DNA from: Kordia periserrulae
GTDB taxonomy: Bacteria; Bacteroidota; Bacteroidia; Flavobacteriales; Flavobacteriaceae
Direction of reading: 5' to 3'
Assembly: GCF_003054265.1 (NCBI RefSeq)
Contig: NZ_QBKT01000005.1
Location: 124,001 to 188,000 of the forward strand
Length of the DNA stretch: 64,000 bases
Shown piece after piece: positions 55,394 through 63,002 of the stretch (its first letter is position 1; the number at the start of each line of letters is the position of its first letter). Both the position numbers and the translations under genes were made by a program. The notes beneath the pieces were generated by a model. That model was not told where the DNA came from. It saw only the letters and a list, made by a program, of their open reading frames with translations, and made no database searches.

Positions 55394-57072
55394 TAATTAG
55401 ATGAATACACATAAACAGCACCTGCATTTAGCAATGAATTATTAGTTTGATTTCCATTAATTCCTGTGGCGTTGCTTCTTTCAGAATAAGCACCAACGGC
55501 TAATAGCTCACCAGTTCCAGAAATTGATACTCCGGTGCCAAACCGATCAGAGCCATCTGTATTGGACGCTTTTAAATAAGCATGTTGTGTCCAAACACTA
55601 CCATCATTAATAAAAATATATGCAGCACCTGAATTGGAGGCAGAAGTATTATTTTGATTTCCATTAACACCAGTAGCATTGCTAGCTTCTCTGTTAGATC
55701 CAACCAATAATGCATTGCCGTTATTCGATAAACTTATAGAAGTTCCAAAATTATAATTAGCTCCAGAATTTGAGGCTTTAAAATAAACAGTTTGTGTCCA
55801 GATTGTTCCTGATCTAGAAAATAAATAAACAGCTCCAGCTCCATAAGCTGAACTATCTGTTTGATCTCCATCAATCCCACTTGTAGCACTTCCTTCTCTC
55901 ATTGCTCCAACAGCCATTATATTACCATCGCTAGAAAAACTAATCGAATCTCCAAAGGTGTAACCATTTCCTGGATTAGAAGCTTTTAAAAAAGCCTCTT
56001 GTGACCAAGTTGTTCCTGATCGTGTAAAAACATAAACTGCGCCACTTTGTGATACAGTAGTGCTTTCAAAATTAGCACCAACGGCTAATGTATTTCCATC
56101 ATCTGATAATGCTACTGAATGACCAAAAAAAATGAAAAGACTTGTGTTAGAAGCTTTTAAATACGCTTCTTGTGACCAAGTAGTGCCAACTCTAGTAAAT
56201 ATATATGAAGCTCCACTACTAAGCGAGGAATTATTAGTTTGATCTCCGTTAACACCATTAGCATTACTAGCTTCAGATCTAGCACCAACCGCTAATGTGT
56301 TACCATCATAAGAAAGCGCAACCGACCATCCAAAATCATCATCACCTTCAGCATTTGATGCTTTAATATATGCCTCTTGTGACCAAGTTGTTCCTGTTCT
56401 TGTAAAAACATAAACAGCTCCGCTGTCAGACGCGGAATTATCAGCTTCATTACCGTTAATCCCAGTAGCACTGCTGTCTTCTCCAAATGCGCCAACAGCA
56501 AGTGTGTTTCCATCTCCAGATAAACTTAGACTATTGCTAAAAAAATCAGACGCATTGGTATTGGATGCTGTTATAAATGCTTGTTGTGACCAAGTTGTTC
56601 CTGTTCTTATAAATATATAAACAGCTCCTGCATTGCTTGATCTTTGGCGGGCACCAACCGCCATTGTATTGCCATCATCAGAAAGAGAAACTCTCCATCC
56701 AAGATAATCATCCGTTGCTGTATTTGATGCCTTTATATAATCGATATTGCTTGAGCTATCATAATTAATACTAATAATTTCATTTAATGTAAGTTGCCCA
56801 CTACCATCTTCTTCAATACATACCCATTTAGAATTTTGATAAAAACAAGTACTGTTTCTAGACATATCAAAAACGATAGTTCCATCCACAGGAGGATTGC
56901 CATTACCATCTGTAACAGATTCCACATTGGTTACACGTGGAAGTACTAAACCAGTATTATTTACAGATGTGACATCTAGTGTCCCTTTAGGATCTGTTGT
57001 ATTTATACCTACTTGAGCCTGAATAAGTAAAGAAAAAAAAAGGAAAGAGAGTAGTGTAATTATATTTTTCAT
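55393..57072 (-). CDS. FG-GAP-type seven-repeat beta-propeller secreted protein
   Basis: This 559-residue exported protein (MKNIITLLSFLFFSLLIQAQ) starts with a Bacteroidota head (VGINTTDPKGTLDVTSVNN; TIVFDMSRNSTCFYQNSKWV) also seen on phage-tail-fibre-like and surface proteins. It is followed by exactly seven repeats of about 60 residues, each with SxDGNTxAVGA, GAVYVFTRTGTTWSQ and LKASN. Seven blades fit a closed beta-propeller of the FG-GAP/integrin kind. The stop codon is made at the junction with MITE 1: two bases belong to the target duplication and one to the element. The end YVYSSN therefore may not be the original one. The function is probably binding or adhesion. Confidence 0.8.
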   Translation of the reverse strand: MKNIITLLSFLFFSLLIQAQVGINTTDPKGTLDVTSVNNTGLVLPRVTNVESVTDGNGNPPVDGTIVFDMSRNSTCFYQNSKWVCIEEDGSGQLTLNEIISINYDSSSNIDYIKASNTATDDYLGWRVSLSDDGNTMAVGARQRSSNAGAVYIFIRTGTTWSQQAFITASNTNASDFFSNSLSLSGDGNTLAVGAFGEDSSATGINGNEADNSASDSGAVYVFTRTGTTWSQEAYIKASNAEGDDDFGWSVALSYDGNTLAVGARSEASNANGVNGDQTNNSSLSSGASYIFTRVGTTWSQEAYLKASNTSLFIFFGHSVALSDDGNTLAVGANFESTTVSQSGAVYVFTRSGTTWSQEAFLKASNPGNGYTFGDSISFSSDGNIMAVGAMREGSATSGIDGDQTDSSAYGAGAVYLFSRSGTIWTQTVYFKASNSGANYNFGTSISLSNNGNALLVGSNREASNATGVNGNQNNTSASNSGAAYIFINDGSVWTQHAYLKASNTDGSDRFGTGVSISGTGELLAVGAYSERSNATGINGNQTNNSLLNAGAVYVYSSN

Positions 57073-57582
57073 GTAGTGTTAGTTTTGGTCGACGGTAATC
57101 TATAAAGTTATTAAAATAATTAGCAATAAAAAACAATTTTATTTTTAGCTTATTGGTGCTTAAAATTTAAAATATTCACCTTCTTTATATTGTAGAAAAT
57201 AAGCCTAAAGATCAAATTATTAATTTACTATTGTTAAGTGTTTAGAATAGGAATATACCAAGTTATTACTCATGGAACAGCTACTTAGCTGGTATTGATT
57301 GTGCAGATTTTGGAGAAAAAATATGCTTCATGTATGTTTTACCTACCAATTGTAATATCCCGAAAGGATAAAAATAAAAAAACTGAATGTCAATTAATTA
57401 CGAATAAGAACGTGCATTAGCATTTTTTTTTCGTGAAGGAAAATACTACTAAATTCACAAGATGTTTGAAAGGTTCATAATAGTATCAATATATCATTGA
57501 AAAAAGCCAAATTAAATTAGCATAATTTTAGTTTTTATGTAATTTTACCATCTCAAAAATAATTCTAAAATAGGTACGCAAA
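57073..57582. other. Gene-free 510-bp region upstream of ctlX
   Basis: This AT-rich region lies between divergent genes, so it should hold both promoters. I see no RNA gene, terminator or repeat. Short open stretches (for example around 57290-57372) end quickly and do not resemble any family. It could be the scar of an older insertion, but nothing proves this. Confidence 0.5.
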
Positions 57583-58518
57583 ATGCAGCAAATTACCAAT
57601 ACAATTTTGATGGTACGTCCCGTTGCGTTTCGGATGAACGAACAAACGGCTGTAAACAATTATTACCAAGAAACTATTGACGATTTACAACCCAAAACCA
57701 TTCAACAAAAAGCACAAGAAGAATTTGATGCCTATGTAGAAAAATTACGTGGAATTGGTGTCAACGTGGTGGTAATTCAAGATGAACAAGAGCCTGACAC
57801 GCCCGATTCTATCTTTCCAAATAACTGGATTTCTTTTCACCAAAGTGGCAATGTGGGTATTTATCCAATGTTTGCTGAAAACCGTCGTTTGGAACGTAGG
57901 GAAGATGCGCTAGAAGTATTGGAAGCGCAAGGTTTTCATATTGAGAATGTGGTTGATTATACGTCGGCGGAAGAAGAAGGTGTTTTCTTAGAAGGAACAG
58001 GAAGTATGGTGCTTGATAGAGTCAACAGAAAAGCCTATTGCGCTTTATCACCAAGAGCGGATGAAGATTTGTTCATTGAGTTTTGTGAAGATTTTGAGTA
58101 TTCGCCAGTCATTTTTACAGCGTATCAAACGGTAGAAGGAGAGCGTTTGCCAATTTATCATACGAATGTAATGATGTGTTTGGCAGAAACGTTTGCAGTG
58201 ATATGTTTGGATTGTATCGATGACAAAAAAGAGCGTAAAATCGTGGAAAAGCATCTGAAAGAAGATGGCAAAGAAATCATTCGCATCACAGAAAAGCAAG
58301 TCGAAAACTTTGCAGGAAACATGTTACAGGTGTTAGGCGCAAATGACGAGCCGTATTTAGTGATGAGTCAATCTGCGTATGATTCGTTAACCAAAGAGCA
58401 AATATCACGTATTGAAAAACACTGTAAAATACTATCAAGTTCTATAGAAACTATTGAAACTTGCGGTGGAGGAAGCGCACGGTGCATGATGGCTGAGGTT
58501 TTCTTACCGAAAAAATGA
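57583..58518 (+). CDS. ctlX: Citrulline-utilisation hydrolase CtlX (pentein superfamily)
   Basis: This 311-residue amidinotransferase-fold enzyme matches the CtlX type: TNTILMVRPVAFRMNEQTAV at the N-terminus, TPDSIFPNNWISFHQSGNVG, the acidic motif VFLEGTGSMVLDRVN, the catalytic His region LPIYHTNVMMCLAETFAVI, and the nucleophile Cys in GGGSARCMMAEVFLP at the end. CtlX proteins are named for citrulline utilisation, a ureido/guanidino hydrolysis step of arginine or citrulline breakdown. A hairpin begins directly after the stop, with a strong terminator at 58599-58635. Its usual partner, a DDAH-like gene, lies at 53333. Confidence 0.88.
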   Translation: MQQITNTILMVRPVAFRMNEQTAVNNYYQETIDDLQPKTIQQKAQEEFDAYVEKLRGIGVNVVVIQDEQEPDTPDSIFPNNWISFHQSGNVGIYPMFAENRRLERREDALEVLEAQGFHIENVVDYTSAEEEGVFLEGTGSMVLDRVNRKAYCALSPRADEDLFIEFCEDFEYSPVIFTAYQTVEGERLPIYHTNVMMCLAETFAVICLDCIDDKKERKIVEKHLKEDGKEIIRITEKQVENFAGNMLQVLGANDEPYLVMSQSAYDSLTKEQISRIEKHCKILSSSIETIETCGGGSARCMMAEVFLPKK

Positions 58519-58538
58519 ATTCCTGCGTAGGCCGGAAT
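58519..58538 (+). repeat. REP-like hairpin after ctlX
   Basis: ATTCCTGC-GTAG-GCCGGAAT forms a stem with one mismatch and is followed by CTCACA, as at 26667-26686. A separate hairpin (AATGTCACA pairing with TGTGACATT) follows at 58551-58576, without a T tract. Confidence 0.5.
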
Positions 58539-58598
58539 CTCACAAAATTCAATGTCACATAAAGTTTTGTGACATTAATCTATAAACTGTGTAAGTTT

Positions 58599-58635
58599 TA
58601 AAAACTCAGGATAAAATTCAATCCTGAGTTTTTTT
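58599..58635 (+). terminator. Rho-independent terminator of ctlX
   Basis: AAAACTCAGGAT pairs with ATCCTGAGTTTT around an 8-base loop and is followed by T's. The target duplication of MITE 2 starts at the next base (58636). Confidence 0.88.
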
Positions 58636-58641
58636 ATTTTA
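58636..58641 (+). repeat. Target-site duplication left of MITE 2
   Basis: ATTTTA here is matched by ATTTTA at 58856-58861, directly after the element. Confidence 0.8.
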
Positions 58642-58855
58642 ACGTGAGTTCGACTTAAGAAATCACTATGCAATTCATAATTCACTGATAAATAACTAAT
58701 TGTACGTTCGAGCGCAGTCGAGAACAGCTAAGAATTGATAATTTCAAAGGAATCTCGGTAGCTTCGCTCGGTATCTACGATAATGCTCGATTTGACATTG
58801 ATCATAATTTATTAGTAATCAACTACATAATAAAATAGTTATATCGAACTCACGT
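58642..58855. mobile_element. MITE-like element, copy 2 (214 bp)
   Basis: This element has the same length and orientation as copy 1, with 12-bp terminal inverted repeats (ACGTGAGTTCGA and its complement). It is flanked by a 6-bp direct repeat, ATTTTA, that differs from the one around copy 1, which is the hallmark of independent transposition. It includes an internal segment, GTTCGAGCGCAGTCGAGAAC, but no open frame of note. Confidence 0.9.
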
Positions 58856-58868
58856 ATTTTATTAATGC

Positions 58869-60302
58869 TTACCTAAGTACTCCTAAATTAATCATTTCAA
58901 AAGTCCATGAAACTCCAGCTCCAAGACTTATAGGTAAAATAGAAACACCTGCTGTTAAAGACAACCCAGGACCACAGTTACTCCAATTAGTAGTGTCCAT
59001 TGGGTAATTACCAGATATATTTACCCCGACCCCAGCACCTGCGATTGGTGTATCAAAGGAAACTCTTGTATACACTCCAAACCCTTTAAGACTTTCAGGT
59101 GTAGATTTTGGGAAAATTCCAAGAGCAACTCCAATATCAGCACTTACATTTGTTTCGAACCCTGCAGAAGTTATTAGAACTAGCATAGAACGGTTGGTAC
59201 CATCTAAACTGAACAGAAAACCTATACTATAACCGATTGAAAGAAAAAATGAAGCATCAGCTTCTATTCCTATAAAAAGTGCAGGCCCACCTTTTCCATT
59301 AGGAGATTGTGTATTTGGAGCGATAATATTTTTAAACCCAGTCATGGCTGGGCTTTTTTGGAAGTTCTCCACCTTATTTGTTAATGCTCTATCGAGATTA
59401 ATTCCCCAAAATAATGAGCTTGGGCCAACAGGTATTTTATTTAGATCATCTCTAATACTGCTTGCTTTTCCGTGTAAATCATTATTTTTGGCATATTCAG
59501 CCAATTCTTTCATTTTAGCTTTTTGTGAATCAGATGGAGGTGTGGGTATTGCTCTTGCTCTTGAAACATATGGTTGTGTTAGTCCTACTAACGCTTGGAA
59601 ATTAATCATATTTAATACTCCATGTCCACTTGCATTTTCTCCATAATACTGCAGACCAAAACGTGCCTTAACATTATCATAAGCTGTTATTTTTTGTTCG
59701 AAAATTAATTTTTCATTTTCCCAAAGTTTCAAATTATCCTCTTGAAAAACCATAACTACCTTGTGTAAATTAAAATTCGCTCCAATCGAAAGTTCTGAAT
59801 CACCCATGAATACCCAGTTAGATTCATCACCTTTAGGATCTATATAATAATATTTTCCGAATGGTTCATATTCTCCGTTTTTATCTTTAGCATAGTGAAG
59901 CATTAGTCCACCTGGTAGTATTGCAGAAACACTACCCGTATCATCCTTATTTATATTATGAACAGTTATTGCAAAAGAAAAAGTAACGCTTAGAGGGATA
60001 TTCTTTTCTTTATCATTTAATGTAAATGATTTGTTGAGAGTTGCAATAACGCCTCCACCTTCATTATTTAAAAATCCAAACTCTATACCGTTTTGGAGAA
60101 ATACACAACTCTTTTTTACAGGAATTTTTTGTGAATTATTATTTTCACGTATAACACTCCATTCAGAGGATCGTTGATTAAAAGGATTAAAATTGACTTT
60201 GTCTCCATAGCCTATGCCTACCTTGTCCTCATCTCTTTTTCGTGTTGGATGTAGCTCTATTAATTCAAAAATTTCGGGACTAAAACCATATTGTTCTTCC
60301 AT
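58869..60302 (-). CDS. Large protein with LamG/ConA-like domain and Gly-rich C-terminal domain, no signal peptide
   Basis: I do not recognise this 477-residue protein as a whole. Residues about 75-240 look like a concanavalin/laminin-G jelly roll (SVTFSFAITVHNIN; LHKVVMVFQEDNLKLWENEK; ARFGLQYYGENASGHGVLNM). A helical linker follows (about 255-310; DSQKAKMKELAEYAKNNDLH). The last 140 residues are a glycine-rich beta domain (FFLSIGYSIGFLFSLDG; GAGVGVNISGNYPMDTTNW; LSLTAGVSILPISLGAGVSW). The start (MEEQYGFSPEIFELIEL) has no signal peptide, lipobox or T9SS tail. The gene is alone, bounded by MITE 2 on one side and a 424-bp gap on the other. It may be accessory DNA, an effector or a contractile-system cargo; that is conjecture. 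Confidence 0.6.
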   Translation of the reverse strand: MEEQYGFSPEIFELIELHPTRKRDEDKVGIGYGDKVNFNPFNQRSSEWSVIRENNNSQKIPVKKSCVFLQNGIEFGFLNNEGGGVIATLNKSFTLNDKEKNIPLSVTFSFAITVHNINKDDTGSVSAILPGGLMLHYAKDKNGEYEPFGKYYYIDPKGDESNWVFMGDSELSIGANFNLHKVVMVFQEDNLKLWENEKLIFEQKITAYDNVKARFGLQYYGENASGHGVLNMINFQALVGLTQPYVSRARAIPTPPSDSQKAKMKELAEYAKNNDLHGKASSIRDDLNKIPVGPSSLFWGINLDRALTNKVENFQKSPAMTGFKNIIAPNTQSPNGKGGPALFIGIEADASFFLSIGYSIGFLFSLDGTNRSMLVLITSAGFETNVSADIGVALGIFPKSTPESLKGFGVYTRVSFDTPIAGAGVGVNISGNYPMDTTNWSNCGPGLSLTAGVSILPISLGAGVSWTFEMINLGVLR

Positions 60303-60726
60303 TGGTGTTTATTTTAAATGTTTATTGTTAGTACTCATTAAGAATTATAAATGGATTTCTAGAAAACTTACTGGAAATACTATTTCTTTAAATTTTAATA
60401 CAAAGGATGTTAATCAAGCTTCATTATTGAGAAATAATATAAGCTAAATCTAATGTATTGTTTAGGTAGAATTTCAGGCATAAATACCCAATTTACAATA
60501 AGAGTAATTACGCGCTAGTTCTTTTTTTTAGCGAGCTATATATTTCTTTTAAGATACTATCATGAATTTTCCTTAGGTTCGTTTTCTTTTAGTAACTCTA
60601 CTCAACCCAAAAAGAAAATGACTGTTGCGTGTTTGTAACGCTTGCAAAATAAAAACATAAAAAAGCCTGAGAAGTCAAATTTCTCAGGCTTTTTCTATAA
60701 GTTCTAACAATATAACAATCTTGAAA
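60303..60726. other. Gene-free 424-bp region
   Basis: This AT-rich region is upstream of the LamG-like gene (minus) and downstream of the gene at 60727. It holds one clear terminator (60657-60697). No further gene, RNA or repeat was recognised. Confidence 0.5.
60657..60697 (-). terminator. Rho-independent terminator of the gene at 60727
   Basis: AAAAAGCCTGAGAA pairs with TTCTCAGGCTTTTT around a 7-base loop. T runs lie on both strands, so it may act in both directions. Confidence 0.88.
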
Positions 60727-62175
60727 TTACTTTCCGCAATCGTTGTATTCTTGAATAATTTGCTTGAGATTTTCCTCGTTTGTTACATCAAACTCACCTG
60801 CTTTCAAGTCATTCGCAAGTTGCTTGCAATTCTTTAAGTATTTTGCCATTGCCTTAGAAAGTTTTTCATTCGAACGATTGTCTATCATAAAGCCAACATC
60901 TTCATCAGCAACTTTAATAACATAAGTGCCTTCTTCTCCAGGTTTGATTAAAACCATACTTCCGTTTTCTTCATAAATTTCTTCATAAAAGTAGGAGTTG
61001 TTAAATCCAAAATTAGAGGCATTTGCGAATTTCTTTAGCGCATTTCCTTTGGTTTTCATACCGTGAAAAGTCTTCGTTACACCTTCATCTACAGCTGTGA
61101 AAGAGATGCCATCTTTTGCAGAAAATTTCTTAATGCGTGTTCTTCCTTTCTCATTTTCATAGCGAATACTGATAAATTTCCCATAATTGTCAATCGAATT
61201 CATATCGTGTAATCCCGGAACTTCTTGTCCTGGTTCTAGCACGAGTCGCTCAAAAATCACATACACAGTTCCCTTATATTGCGTCCCTTTATTATCCGTA
61301 ATGCTTCCTGGAACACCGTACAGATTAACACTATTTTCTTTAGCGATTTTTACTTTTTCTTTATGAAATTCACTTTTGTATTTTTTTGCTTGACGACCAA
61401 ATACATAACCACGACCGACCATTTCTTCGACAAAAAGCTGACCGAATGTTCTTGAAAAATAACTGGTAAACATGGTTTTTGAGCCTTCATCAAATTCAAA
61501 AGTCTCATCGGTATAGGTTTTTACAACTGCGGCTGTCGATCCTATTTTGTTCGATTCTTGCGCCGTTGCCACACGAATACCATCTAAGTCTGTAATAACG
61601 TATGCTTTTTCGGAAGCGGTATAATATACTTTACCAACAATATTTGTTCCGCGTGTGCCGCCAAAAGTGATGGTTCCGTTAGGTTTTACATAGGGTTTGT
61701 AACGACCTACAGTTTGCTTGCGTTTGTCGGCTTCAAGTTTTGCTTCTGCTGCTATCTTCATATACTTTTCACTGATAGATTCGCGCTCTTGCGCAAAAAA
61801 GTCTGCTACTGCTTGCTTGTCAATTCCATCCGCATCAATCAAACCATACTTTTCACTCAACAGGCGAATGATAATTTTCTTTGTATTAAAAGAAGTTTGT
61901 AAAATTTCATATAAAATCTCAGTCTTAGTGCCATCTACAGCAGTCATTTCCAAATACTGATGATCTTGAATAGACGAAATAGAGAGTGCTTTATACGCAA
62001 CATCAAAGGCTTTTTCACCCGATAAATACTTAAACGTATACTTATTTCGGGCGTCACCATCCTCTATAATAGCAACTTCCTTATTGTCAAAAAGAATCTT
62101 ATTCTTCTTAATTTTAATTTTTTGACTAATTGCCAAAGCAGGCAACAACAACAATACCACTAAAATGTTTTTCAT
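60727..62175 (-). CDS. Secreted protein of unknown function
   Basis: This 482-residue exported protein has a signal peptide (MKNILVVLLLLPALAISQ). An ATG two codons upstream (62181) is possible, but the start at 62175 looks more natural. The body alternates charged helices (AKLEADKRKQTVGRYKPYVK, with GTITFGGTRGTNIVGKVYYT) and beta segments. Two similar stretches (GTRGTNIVGKVYYTASEKAY and GSITDNKGTQYKGTVYVIFE) suggest a duplicated small beta domain. The C-terminus has an isolated cysteine pair region (LKNCKQLAND ... EYNDCGK). I know it only as a conserved flavobacterial hypothetical protein. Monocistronic, with its own terminator. Confidence 0.65.
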   Translation of the reverse strand: MKNILVVLLLLPALAISQKIKIKKNKILFDNKEVAIIEDGDARNKYTFKYLSGEKAFDVAYKALSISSIQDHQYLEMTAVDGTKTEILYEILQTSFNTKKIIIRLLSEKYGLIDADGIDKQAVADFFAQERESISEKYMKIAAEAKLEADKRKQTVGRYKPYVKPNGTITFGGTRGTNIVGKVYYTASEKAYVITDLDGIRVATAQESNKIGSTAAVVKTYTDETFEFDEGSKTMFTSYFSRTFGQLFVEEMVGRGYVFGRQAKKYKSEFHKEKVKIAKENSVNLYGVPGSITDNKGTQYKGTVYVIFERLVLEPGQEVPGLHDMNSIDNYGKFISIRYENEKGRTRIKKFSAKDGISFTAVDEGVTKTFHGMKTKGNALKKFANASNFGFNNSYFYEEIYEENGSMVLIKPGEEGTYVIKVADEDVGFMIDNRSNEKLSKAMAKYLKNCKQLANDLKAGEFDVTNEENLKQIIQEYNDCGK

Positions 62176-62181
62176 TATCAA

Positions 62182-62509
62182 TATTTAATTTAAAATCAAT
62201 TGGCGACTAAATTACTAAAAATAAAAGTGCACAGAATGAGAATGTTAGAGTATTTACTTCATAATCGAGGTTTAAAATGCTCCGGCGCTTGTCCAAAGTA
62301 GTAGACTAAGTGAAGGGAAGATGTGTGAGTTTTTGATGAAAAACCAGCATTAATGATTTTATAGTACAAAAAATTAAAAAAATGAATACGATTGTGGTTA
62401 ATCTGTCAGATAATTAACATTTTCTTTGTTTTTGTGAAACATCCCGTTATTTTTGTGCCTAAGATTGTAACGCCTCGAAAATGTTCCCACATATCAGAAA
62501 ACTAGTCAC
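62182..62509. other. Divergent 328-bp intergenic region
   Basis: This lies between the start of the gene at 62175 (minus) and the Rrf2 gene (plus). It contains the Rrf2 promoter (62425-62455) listed separately. The rest is AT-rich and holds nothing I can recognise. Confidence 0.55.
62425..62455 (+). promoter_or_regulatory. Promoter of the Rrf2 regulator gene
   Basis: TTTG (62425-62428) and TATTTTTG (62448-62455) are separated by 19 bp, matching the Bacteroidota consensus and the spacing of the rpsL promoter. The leader would be about 45 bp. Confidence 0.7.
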
Positions 62510-62923
62510 ATGTTGTCTAAAAAAACAAAATATGGGCTTAAAGCATTAAGTTATATTGCTAATAAAGGCGATGATGCTCCAGTACTAATCTCAGAAATTG
62601 CTACAGAAGAAAATATCTCAAAAAAATTCTTGGAAGCCATTCTGCTTCAACTCAAAAACAACGGTTTATTGGGCTCAAAAAAAGGAAAAGGAGGCGGTTA
62701 CTATTTGATAAAAACTCCCAAAGAAATCAAAGTCGCTTCACTCATCCGAATTTTAGAAGGTCCTATTGCGATGTTGCCCTGCGTGAGTTTAAATTTCTAC
62801 GAAAAATGTGACGATTGTAAAGATGAAACGCAATGTGGATTGCATCACATTATGATTGAAGTCCGCGATAATATGTTGGCAGTTTTAGAAAACAAAACTT
62901 TAGAAGATTTGACGAGTTTATAA
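62510..62923 (+). CDS. Rrf2 family transcriptional regulator
   Basis: This 137-residue winged-helix regulator is of the Rrf2 family (IscR/CymR/NsrR relatives). The N-terminal helix-turn-helix (MLSKKTKYGLKALSYIANKG; ISEIATEENISKKFLEAILL) and the wing (KGKGGGYYLIKTP) are standard. The C-terminal half has cysteines at PCVSLNFYEKCDDCKDETQC, a spacing compatible with an iron-sulfur cluster or redox sensing. The distribution differs from classic IscR, so the signal is uncertain. It lies 79 bp upstream of argS; a direct regulatory link to argS is not implied. The targets are not visible in the window. Confidence 0.9.
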   Translation: MLSKKTKYGLKALSYIANKGDDAPVLISEIATEENISKKFLEAILLQLKNNGLLGSKKGKGGGYYLIKTPKEIKVASLIRILEGPIAMLPCVSLNFYEKCDDCKDETQCGLHHIMIEVRDNMLAVLENKTLEDLTSL

Positions 62924-62971
62924 ATCTGAATTATCTCTCACAACTTTTCGTCAATCCTTATCAATAATTGA

Positions 62972-62979
62972 TATCTTTG
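62972..62979 (+). promoter_or_regulatory. Possible -7 box of argS
   Basis: TATCTTTG matches TAnnTTTG and lies 24 bp before the argS start. No good -33 TTG is seen at the expected distance, so support is moderate. Confidence 0.4.
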
Positions 62980-63002
62980 CATCTTAAATTTTTTTGAGAA
63001 TC

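Noticed and set aside
57280-57380. Degenerate coding-like stretch in the gap before ctlX
   Set aside because: The short frames end after a few codons and match no family I can name; a pseudogene call would be a guess.
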